Shown here: piece by piece, positions 27,298 through 37,800 of the stretch | Position numbering within the stretch: position 1 is the stretch's first letter | How the letters are laid out: each line of letters opens with the position of its first letter | NCBI GenBank assembly: GCA_032622095.1 | Contig: CP136066.1 | Location: forward strand, 60,230,609-60,294,608 | DNA length: 64,000 bases | From: Siphonodentalium dalli | Taxonomy: Eukaryota; Mollusca; Scaphopoda; Gadilida; Siphonodentaliidae | Direction of reading: 5' to 3' | Position numbers and translations under genes: made by a program | The notes under the pieces: generated by a model | What the model saw: the letters and a program-made list of their open reading frames with translations, nothing else | The model's database searches: none | What the model was told of the DNA's origin: nothing

Positions 27298-27383
27298 TAT
27301 AAATCCCAATAAAAATCCTGCCACTAGTCATTTCGCCACCATCCTCTATAGTTGTGAGTCCATATTTGGTTGCTAGCAGTAAG
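27298..27383 (+). promoter_or_regulatory. possible upstream promoter and leader exon
   Basis: TATAAAT at 27298-27304 is followed 80 bases on by AAG|GTAAGTG, a near-consensus 5' splice site at 27383/27384. No coding frame lies between. It could be the first noncoding exon of a plus-strand transcript; the next plausible acceptor before a coding exon is 34668, just before the dermatopontin ATG. This is inference only. Confidence 0.25.
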
Positions 27384-27645
27384 GTAAGTGAGTTTTATTA
27401 GGCCATGCATAAAGGGTACATTAACACACGAGCAAGTTTTCATGCCTTTTGTTGCAGTTATTTTCTCGCAGAAAGCCACATATTAAAGTGCCAGAATATG
27501 AACGGAAACGCGTATATAAAATGCATCTGTACCACAGCTAAATACATGGGAAGTAACACTATGTAGTTCTACTAATAGCGATGCTATCGATATTTGCCTG
27601 TAAATATCATGCAATTATCTCGCAAGAATAAATCATACAGGTATT

Positions 27646-27988
27646 TTAATGGGGTGGTCAAGTGACCAAATTTGAATGAAGATTTTCATGCAAATATGCG
27701 GAGCAAAAGTTACAGAGTTGAACATAATTATGTGTGTGACTTGATGTGGTATTGGAAACAACGGGTATTTATCTGGCGGGTCCGCTCGGAACTTGTTCCA
27801 TTATAATGTTGGTGTATTTATTTTTTTATTTTCTATTGATTTTTAAAATGTAGGTCGAGTAATCTAATTCCAGAAAAAAATTCTCAATAATATATTTATT
27901 GCAAAATGTTATAATATATCAAGCGGACAGACAAATACCTGTATCCAATACCACATCAAGTCACTCAGAAGTGTGTGCAACTCTTTAA
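27646..27988. mobile_element. TTAA chain unit 1: family B element, truncated
   Basis: TTAA at 27646-27649, then TGGGGTGGTCAAGTGACCAA. A long internal inverted repeat (GTGACTTGATGTGGTATTGG against CCAATACCACATCAAGTCAC) marks it as palindromic. The distal right arm is missing; it ends at TTAA 27985-27988, where unit 2 starts. Confidence 0.7.
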
Positions 27989-28938
27989 GGACTTTGCTAA
28001 CCCAACTTCAACCCAAATTTGATGGAGTCAAAATAATGGATTGTGCTCAATTTTATTGGTAATCACAGCAACCAAACCCATGGATGCACCATTTTAACAG
28101 TATAATTAGTGGCGATTATCTAAGAAATACAAAATGTGAACTTTATAAAGGTTTAAAAAAAAAATAATTCTAACCCAAATCCAACAAAAACAAAATCAAT
28201 TTCTAAGAAAAAGATATGGAAATGTGTAGTGAATACTGTGAAGAATGATGAACAATAAAAATATATTCATATTTACCAAGTGTTCTTTGAAAACATTGCA
28301 TAGAACCAGTTGTTAACAAATGCCAGAATTATTTCCCCAACATGGCCAACTGAGAGCTGGCAGCGATTGGTTAACTATTGACAGTGGTGAGTTGACAAAA
28401 TAATTTCTTAAGCTTCAATTTAGCAGACCACCCTGTAACCACTAAATAGGTCAGCAATCATGGATTAATCCCTTATGGTCCAGTGGCCACAGACTGGCAC
28501 ACATGCTGATAACAATCCCAGCAAGACTGGGTACAAGGTGACCCATAATTCACCCATCAAGTGTCATCTTCTGGACAGCATTACTGAGAAAGTTAATCTA
28601 CCATTTGCAAACAAGTGGTTCTGAATATAGTTTTCAAAGAATGCTTGGTAAATATGAATATATTTTTATTGTTAATCATTCTTCAGTGTTCAGCACACAT
28701 TCCCATATTTTTTTCTTAGATATGGACTGTGTGTTTGTTGGATTTGGGTTCGAAACAAATATTTTTTAAAACCTCTATAAAGTTCACATTTAGTATTTAT
28801 AACATGCTCCACCATGACCTATACTCTTAAAATGTTGCATTCGTGGGTTTGGTTACTGTGATCATTAATAAAAGTGAACATAAACCTTTATTTTGACTCC
28901 ATAAAATTTGGGGAAAATTGGGTTAGCAAAGTCCGTAA
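27985..28938. mobile_element. TTAA chain unit 2: palindromic element FB, copy 1
   Basis: Ends GGACTTTGCTAACCCAA and TTGGGTTAGCAAAGTCC. Arms of about 320 bases (27989-28310 and 28620-28934) share GGAGTCAAAATAATGGATT, CAGCAACCAAACCCATGG and AATATATTCATATTTACCAA. TTAA on the left, GTAA on the right. Confidence 0.8.
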
Positions 28939-29831
28939 GGATTTTTCTAACCCAATTTCAATCCAAATTTGATGGAGTCAAAATAAAGGATTCTGTTCAA
29001 TTTTATAAGTAATCACAGCAACCAAACCCATTGATGCAACATGTTAAGATAATAAGTCATGATGGATCATCTTAGAAATACAAAATGAACTTTTATAGAG
29101 GTTTTAAAAACTATTTTTATCGAACCCAAATCCAACAAACACAAAATGAAATATTAAGAAACAAAATATTGAAATGTGTACTGAATACTGTGATGAACAA
29201 TAAAATTATATTTATATTTACAAAGTATTCTTTGAAAAATTTAATTAGAACCAGTTGTTTACAAATGATAGATTCACTTCCCCCAACTAGGCTGACTGGG
29301 AGCTGGCAGCAGTTGGTTAACTATTGACAGTGGTGAGTTGATAACATAGTTTCTAAGCTTCAATTTAGCACACCACCCTGTAACCACTAAATAGGTCACC
29401 AATCATGGATTAATTCCTTATGGTCCAGTGGCCACACAGGCTGATAACGATCCCCACTACACTGGACACGAGGTCGCCCACAATCCACCCATCAAGTGTC
29501 ATTTTCTAGACAGCATTACTGAGAAAGTAAATCTACCATTTGTGAAAATATGTTTCTGAGTAAATTTTTCAAAGAACGCTTGGTAAATATTAATATATTT
29601 TTATTGTTCATCATTATTCAGTGTTCAGTACACATTCCCATATTTTTTTTTAGATATGTGTTTGTTTTAAAACCTTTATAAAGTTAACATATTTTTCTGG
29701 TATAATTCATCCCGAATTATACTCTTAAAACGGTGCAACCATTGGCTTGGTTACAGTGATTACTAATATAAATGAACAGAATCCGTTAGTTTTACTCAAA
29801 TTTTTAGGGAAATGGGGTGACAAGTCATTAA
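28935..29831. mobile_element. TTAA chain unit 3: palindromic element FB, copy 2
   Basis: Same element in the same orientation as unit 2, ends GGATTTTTCTAACCCAA and GGGGTGACAAGTCA, followed by TTAA 29828-29831. A third, more diverged copy is at about 33400-34175. Confidence 0.8.
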
Positions 29832-31239
29832 GAGGGAGGTAAAGTGGCAGAATTCCAGAAATGGAGACCGGTTGAAATCCATGTATTTTTGTTTTAAATG
29901 ACCAAAATATGTTTGTTCATATACATACATACATACTACAATAATCAAAGATTAAGTATAATGAGATAAGTAATAAATTTGTCATTCCCAAAAAGATGCA
30001 TTTGAACGTCAAAACAAAACAAAGTTTGAGATAAAAATACTCACTGGTAAGAATATGAAATAGCCAACAGGAGGTATCAACATGTAGCCAATACTCCCAT
30101 GCAGTGACAACGCGTAGGGGATTTCCTAGTTTCAAACCTAAAACTCCAGAAATGTTAACTTAATATATGTAAACAAACGACCCAAAAAGACATCCATTTG
30201 CAAGAACTATTTCAGAAAACTATGGAGCACCACTTTACTACCAATAATACATGTATGCAAAAATGTACAGTTCCAAATACCATGCACAGCGAAATAGCTT
30301 TTCATACTTCCTGTTTACCTTTCTTCGTGAGTTTCGATTTCGGCTGGAAACAAACAAGAAATTCTCTTTTCAATCTTCAGCTGTACGTGTCGATCAAAGA
30401 AGCGATCGTCAATAACTTCCTGATGTATCTAACACAAACGTATATATGTTTTATCAATATGTTGATTCCTTACCGGTCAAACGTTGACAATTTATTAGCT
30501 TGAAGTTTATTTCGCGGGGAGAATTTATCAGGTAGGCGGAAGTCACCGAACAACCGCGTCATTATGGTTATACGTAAATACGCCAAATTGCAATCACGCG
30601 GTCGGTATTTTAAACCATACAAGAAAGATGATATCAACATTTAATAATGACGAGGTGTAGTTTTTCTGCCATATGGTGCAAGTATTTGACATTAACATTA
30701 CGTATTATGTGATATTATTTAATATCGTATATATATATTCCGAACTATTTCGGCGGAGTGATGTTTATTCCATAGCTTGTCAATGTTTACATCGAAAATG
30801 CAACATTTTTGGGGGTAAAATTGATGCTGTCTGTAAGTAATTGATGGCGCGATCGCTTATGAAAACAATGCAATATTACTCAACAAACGATTATCTAATT
30901 GTGTTATAGACTCATGTGTTGTAAAAATAGCCAGATCGTGTTATTTTCAACTTCTTCAAAATGCACATGTCTCAGCACAGGAACGATAACTCCACCAATG
31001 GCTGACATAATTTTTCTAATTTCTTTTCGTAATCTGTTTTGAAGTGTGATATTTCGATAATGGGTACGTTTTTATAAAATCGACGACGCCTTGTCACTAG
31101 ATGGAGTCACGAATTACATGAAGGAACATTCATGGATTCTGTACTAAAATTTATGAAGTCAGGATTTTGTCTCAAAATTATTAACATGGAAACCCTATGG
31201 GAGAAAAATTATAAATTTTCCACTTTACCTCCCTCTTAA
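29828..31239. mobile_element. TTAA chain unit 4: family A element, 1404 bp
   Basis: TTAA on both sides and a perfect 16-bp inverted end GAGGGAGGTAAAGTGG / CCACTTTACCTCCCTC. The interior has no credible transposase; short open frames are AT-rich chance frames. Confidence 0.8.
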
Positions 31240-32244
31240 GGGGAGGTCAAGTGACCAATTTTGAATGGGGATTTCCATGCAATTAACTAATACGATACTC
31301 CAATTTTTGAATTTGGGAGCGCGAATGTCACAGTAGATCGGTGGGCCTAAAGCATTGTCGTAATCGACTGTTATGAGGCCAACACAAATCAGTCGATGTG
31401 CAACATTCTCCTATTTATAAACGTCATAAAATCATTTATTTGTTTTTATTTATAAGGGAAAGTAGGTCCATAATAAATTTCTAACGGGTCTACTCCGGCA
31501 CTCTACTGGATCAAATCATAAACTAAAATCACCACAACTCAACACGATCTACGTGTATCTCAAAGCTTTATTTTCCAACTGATGAACAGCAGTTGATAAA
31601 TACTGCATGGTTCTGTAGAGACTATACCGTGCGAAAGGAAATGGGATAATATTTAATGTGGATTTGATTGTTATCATAAGTCTGCATACTTACATGCATC
31701 TGATAATCCATATATATATCCTATTTTCTTGAATAGAATGAAAAGACATACTTATGAACAAAGCAGAAGATGCATTCAGTTCCACGCGAATTCGGTCAAT
31801 GGTGAAAGTTACACGATGACGTTGTCGACTATCGTTGAAATTGACATGACATGTTATCATTGAAATGAACATCCTCCCCCAGCACGCAAAGTAATATAGG
31901 CCTAATGGTTAGTTTCAGTTCCATGCACTCTCGACAACATATATAACTATTTATAATTACCCCACCAAACATAAGCCTTATGCATGTGAATATTATTTGG
32001 TGGGAATCCTATAAAGTGATTTGACAAGAATTGTTTTAAACGCTACATGCAGAAACCCCTATGTGATTGTTTTAGCTTTGGTTCGTTAATTACGCTTGCG
32101 TGTGATCATATGATACCAAGCGGACAGATAAATACATGTTCCAATACAACATAAAGTCACACCCAGGAGTGTGTTCAACTCATAACTCATAAATATTTTC
32201 ATGGAAATCCCATTTCCAAATTGTTCACTTGACCTCCCACTTAA
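31236..32244. mobile_element. TTAA chain unit 5: family B element, complete, 1001 bp
   Basis: TTAA at 31236-31239 (shared with unit 4) and 32241-32244. Inverted ends of about 40 bases, GGGGAGGTCAAGTGACCAAT and the complement of TTGTTCACTTGACCTCCCAC, continue to the palindromic ATTTCCATG. It is a longer relative of unit 1. Confidence 0.8.
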
Positions 32245-32345
32245 GACAATGTGTAAGTAGCACCGTTCATGTCGAACTATCGAATATGTACTCCTCACAT
32301 TATTAGCTTTGGTAAATATTCATTTTATATAATGCATGTTTCCGT

Positions 32346-32780
32346 TCATATTCTGGCACCATAGAAGTTTCTGTGAGAAAATTCCCACAAAAAACAATTA
32401 CGCGCAAAATTAAGTTATGAACGAACCCGTAGGTTGCGTTCACATACTCGCAATTTTCCAGACAATTTGTTCAGGCATTTCGAATTGGAGAGCGATATAA
32501 TGTGCCATAAAACGAACGCAAGAGTGTTTATAAAATGCACCTACATGTATATACCACTGTTAAATATCATAAAATGCACCTACATGCATATACCACCTAC
32601 ATCAGGCTACATGTATATACCACTGTTAACTATTCGGGAGATGCAAAATCTCGTTAGATCCACATGTAACGATGTTACCTAAAACTGAATATTGCTTCTA
32701 AATATCGTTCAACTATATATCTCTAAATAGAATAAAGATGTATCGTGTAGGAATTCAAGCTCTCGTTCATATTCTGGCAC
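32346..32780 (+). repeat. short repeats around a 40-bp duplication
   Basis: ATAAAATGCACCTACATG(T/C)ATATACCAC occurs at about 32533 and 32570, with a shorter copy near 32610. TTCATATTCTGGCAC at 32346 and 32765 is also met, inverted, at 27490 and 48072, so it belongs to a dispersed repeat. Confidence 0.5.
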
Positions 32781-33339
32781 AATACTTGTGATGACGTATG
32801 ATTTGCTGCGCGTAAATGCCTGAACAAAATAGCAGTTTGTGAATGCGGCATACGGCCCATAACAAAGGAAGGATCATAAGAGTATTTATTGTCCCCCGAA
32901 CATTTTTTTCGGGGAGCTTTATATAGAAACGTATGTTGTCTGGGTGATAACTTGAATATCATTTGAGATAATTTCATAAAACTGTGCATGGTCTTGTACG
33001 TTGGGTTCTTATTAGAATATCCTGATCAAGAACCCATTTGGGATCGGTTAAGCTATTTTTGTTGAGTTATACCCCATTTCGACTTGGTATTTGACAACTA
33101 TTTTGTTGTCCTGAAGATAATTTTAATAGTATTTGCCACAATTTCATGAAACTTGTTTCCACCGTTGTCCCGCGACCCCGGTTACTCGAATTTGAACAAG
33201 TAATTTTTCATTAACTTGTCACTTCTTCGGCACGGTATATACTTTAACGTGCTCACAATGTTGTATACTGGACAGTCATTAGCGTCTCTCCCGATCCGGC
33301 AGTCGGAGCCCGTGTGCATTTAACGGGGCACTGTACACT

Positions 33340-33470
33340 AAACCAACCATTTATGGGACCGTCACCTTTATACTAAACATAACATAAGCAAATACTTAAT
33401 ATAATATCTGCAAAAAATGAATGAAGTTGAGCCATTGATTAAGAGCAAATGTTAAATGTATAGAGGTTTA
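33340..33470 (+). repeat. dispersed repeat CCATTTATGGGACC, copy 1
   Basis: The block containing CCATTTATGGGACC(G/A)TC and TTGAGCCATTGATTAAG recurs at 38510-38690, 40060-40215, 48130-48290 and, inverted and partial, near 48590-48680. Confidence 0.6.
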
Positions 33471-34175
33471 TAAAATCTTCAACAAACTAAGTACATATCT
33501 AAGAAGAATATGGCAATGTGTACTGAACAATGTGAAGAATTATTAAATAATATTATTTATCAAGCGTTCTTTGATGACGTTACTGCGTCCCAATTGTTTA
33601 CAAATGGTAAAGTAACTTGCCTAATATTGCTGGTTAGAGGTGACGATTTAGTGTTAATATCTGGACAGTGGCGTGTTGTGAATCTCTTGACAAACAAATT
33701 GTGTAATCCTCAATCCGGGTATACCATGTAGCCCATCATCAATCAGGAGATAATATTATCATGGGACAGTACCAGCTGATCCTATTCCCAGCTTGAGTGA
33801 ACATGAATTGACCCATCAAATTCAGATTCGAAACATTACTGAGCAATGAAATCTCCCATTTGTAAAAAACTGCTTCAAAGCCAAAAATAAAAAAGAACAC
33901 TCAAGAAACGTGTGCATATTTTTTTGTTAATCATTCTTCATCATTGTTCAGTATATATTTTTTCTTAGATATGGACTTCTGTGTTTGTTGAATTTGGGTT
34001 CGAAAAAATAGATTGAAAGAAAAATCAATAAATTTCATATTTTGTATTTCTAACATAATCCACCATGAATTATACTCGTAAAATGTTTCAATTGGTTTGG
34101 TTGCTTTGATTACCAATAAAATTGAACATAATCCTTTAATTTGACTCCATCAAATGTGGGTTGAAAATGGGTCGG
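33400..34175. mobile_element. palindromic element FB, diverged copy 3
   Basis: Shares with units 2 and 3 the blocks ATATGGCAATGTGTACTGAA, CCCATCAAATTCAG, AACATTACTGAG, TGTTTGTTGAATTTGGGTTCG and TTTGACTCCATCAAATGTGG. Ends are worn. Confidence 0.65.
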
Positions 34176-34642
34176 AAGTCCTGTGCCATATATAGTAACT
34201 TTGGTTATTGTCACCAAACTGCTCTACATAAAGGCAGAACATATTATGAATTGGTTACGGTGGTCTCGTGAAACAGGCGAATTAAAAAAAAATGAGAATT
34301 GCGGCAATCTCTGATTCAAAATGGCAGATAATTGACCACAACCAAGATCACCAATTTCTAAATTGTATCCCCCGCCAAACTTTGTTTGCGGGGGATAAAA
34401 GGATGGGAACTCCACAAACGTCTAACCGAAGTCACGATCGCTTGTGTTCAGGTTCCAATTGTGTTGTTAACATAGCCAGTCTCATCCACACGTACGTGTA
34501 ACTTGTAACGCGTGTTGCCAATAGAAGTCGCCGTGCTCACGTGACCGTTTCGTCTACTTGTAGAAGGTCAACCGTTTAGAAGTTATGTGTCCAATTACGT
34601 GTTCCTGAGAAACTATTTTATTTATATGACCATATATGGAAG

Positions 34643-34650
34643 TATATAAG
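34643..34650 (+). promoter_or_regulatory. TATA box of dermatopontin
   Basis: TATATAAG lies 39 bases upstream of the ATG, which would put initiation near 34670 and leave a 5' UTR of roughly 15-20 bases. An alternative reading is that GATTACAG at 34661-34668 is a 3' splice site receiving an upstream leader exon. Confidence 0.55.
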
Positions 34651-34688
34651 CTTACTATTCGATTACAGGTGAAAAGAAAGATTCGACG

Positions 34689-34835
34689 ATGAAGTGTGTG
34701 GCATTGGTTTTGATGTTGACTGTTTGTGTGGTCCGGGGTCAGGATCTGCGAAAGAGGATCGAGGATGCAGTAGAGGCGCTCGAACGAGATCTCGAGGGAG
34801 AACGGGCACCAGAGGAGAGAGGCGTCAAAACAGAG
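34689..34835 (+). CDS. DPT: dermatopontin exon 1: signal peptide and pro-region
   Basis: 49 codons from the ATG, the first after a TATA box 39 bases upstream. The hydrophobic stretch VALVLMLTVCVV is followed by RGQ, a likely signal peptidase site. The rest, LRKRIEDAVEALERDLEGER, is a charged, probably helical pro-region. Donor GTGAATAC, phase 0. Confidence 0.88.
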
Positions 34836-37800
34836 GTGAATACTGAACCCCGGGGCATTACTATTATTTAAATTATATCATGAACCTCTACCAGGGTTCC
34901 TCGTATAGGGGCGATGTCCGCCTTAAAATTTCAAACTGCACCCCGCCTTGAAAAAGACAAACTCAGACACCACATGGGTTGAAACTTTCCATTCAATCAG
35001 TGTAATGGTACCTTGATCTGTCCACCACTGTTATAAATTTAAAACCTGAGAAAACTGCTACTTTTGATCTGAAAACAACAAATTCCCCACTAATTACTGG
35101 TTGGAAAAACAATGAACAATTTTCAGCCTGTATGTGGTGTAAAGTCCGGCATGATGGTAAATAGACCAACTTCGGTCGAGTCCGGCATGAAATTTCCAAA
35201 TGAACATTTTGACCCTGACCTTTACTGTGGCTACAACCGTAAACAACATATTCCACCCGTTCAAAACACGAGAAACTTTGATGTTTTGACCTGTCCTGAT
35301 GGGGCACTTTATAAGATTGAACAAACACCTGGGAATAAATCCATGTTAATACCTGTTCATTGATAATCTGTATCGGAGCAAGGTTGGTCGCAACTCGAGA
35401 TTATTTTTGTGACTTTAAAAGAGTCTATATCAATATGAATTGATTACTCCGGAGAAAGCGATAAAAATCAAAAACGTCTCAATAAGGTCAAATTATGCAA
35501 TTTGACTTTGGGACATTCACCTACTGTGAAATGCATTATTAAGGAAAATGTATTATGTAACTGAGAAATGTTAGCTGCGCTGTTCAATGTTATAAACTAA
35601 TTCAGAACATCAAACCGCTCCAGGTTCTTATCTGGTGGATTATGACGTCTACGCGCGTAGCCAGAGCAAAGGTGCATGCATGCCATGATTTAGATAGCTA
35701 TATACTGAACCCTCTCACCCAGCCATGTAGTGGGTCATAATACATGCACATGCAGTAATAAATTCCCCATACATTGTGCATTACATTGCCAAGTCCCGCT
35801 GCTGATGAGGGGGTATACGCACGTATTGCATATAAAGATCCAGCCAAAAATGGTAAGAGATTTTAAAGAATTTCTTTGGATCTGTCTGGAAAAAATATGC
35901 GTGTTTCTCATATCTTCACTGTATATAGAATCTGAGCAATTCTTAAGAGACCACAAAAACAATGGATATTTATACATTTGTTTTGTTTTGTCCCTTTTGG
36001 TACCAAGAACGGATAGAATAATTCATAATTTCCACACATAACTCCAATCGCCAAATAGCTGGTCTTGGGCTCTATGCGAGGATTCATTTGTATAATAATG
36101 ATGAGTAATATTTTAGTTGCATAATATATCATCATACCCCCACATATTAAAATGAAGAATGAAGCAGTCACAAATGTTCCAGCCCAATGAAGACAAATGA
36201 TATGCATGCAGTGTGGTTCAATCAAGCAGGGAGTAATCAATTTTTCACAACTCTCATTTTTCTGCACAAAAATCTGAGCAGCATAAAAATGCCCCCCAAC
36301 ACGTTCCACAACGTTAGACATCGCCAGTCTCTTCGTGATTATAATACAAAATTGATCGCCATATTTGCGTACAGAATATTATTTTATTACAAATCCTATG
36401 CGCGATTTCCATTGAAAAAGCAGTTAAGTAATTTCTCGTGACGTCATTGACGTTACGTCGCCTACTGATCTTGACTGAAATTCCGATGGTTGATCGTTCT
36501 CCGCATCGAGACTTTCAGGCATTAATTTTGGTGCATTTGATTGATGCATTAGTGTAATAGAGTGATCAATTAGTTCCAATAATTACGCTAAATAATTCAC
36601 TTGAGGAAGAGAGACGTTTGTGTAAGAAACTCGTGCGCTAACGCCTTGAGATTTATTTAAAGATAATTATCTTAACCAATTGATTACTCTATTTAGTGCA
36701 CAACCAATGGCTTATTTGTGCAAAAAATAGCAAAATACCAAAAATTCAAAACGTTGAATAAAAAATGTATTTTTCTTGAACAATCCAGATTACATCGACG
36801 TCATTGGCGACGTCATTTGCTGCGACGTCAACTTTAATAAGAAATTTCTGCATCGAATTATGAAGTATAGCCTGCATTAAGCACACGTTTGTTCAATTAA
36901 GTAACACAATATCAACTCAAATGTTGGTATATCACATTCTGCATTCTTCCAGAGTGTACAATAAACATAGATCAACACGGCTATATGTAACCGCTCGGGT
37001 AATGATCTATGAATATCAAGAGAATTGTTATTTGTATCTGTAAAACACCCCTGTGTATGTGGTATCGCCAAACCCGATAATTGCGGTTTTGATAAATGAA
37101 CAGATCTTCCCTCAGATGAAGCTGTGCATCTCCCAGTTAAATGGTGATATCCACTATTCAAAACATAATTTCGCAAAGCAGAATGTTCCCTCATTGGGAT
37201 AGCGACCATAGCTTGCTCTTACCCTGATAAATTTAATAGAAATTCCGACTCATTTCAGATTTTTTCAGAAATAGTACACACTTTTTGACGTTAGGTAGTT
37301 CGTTTGCAACATAATTATCAGTCATATAGATGGCGGATAATGCGTGTGTCGATAGAAAAATATATGTTTAATTAACCATAAAATTGTCTAGCCTACAGTG
37401 CGGTTCGCAAAAATAATATATGCGTCCAAGTGTGGGTACCCACTATAATTTCGGCTATCAACGCCGCCGCAGATCTATCATGAGGTGTCGCCAGAGCTGG
37501 GAATGGGCCGTCAAAGATGCGAATGATATGCTTCACATTTTGACCGTTTCTGCTTGAAAATATCCCAATTATCATTCAGACAGGCCGGCACATGGATCAT
37601 CTTTAGGGTGGGGTGCATGTGCAAGGGTGAAAACGTTTGTTTCTGTTTTATGTTCTAAAGTCATACTAATAGTATAGGCTATTCTGTGTTATTCTACATT
37701 ATAGGCCCGGAACTGTAAAACAATTTCCGATTTTTTAAAGATCTTAACCTTGGATCTGCACTGAAACAGGTTTGAGAAATTGTCCCGTTTATTATCCGAA

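Noticed and set aside
35908-36321. 137-codon minus-strand frame with hydrophobic stretches
   Set aside because: AT-rich, overlapped by a 103-codon frame on the other strand, no splice signals and no recognisable family. Hydrophobicity follows from T-rich codons.
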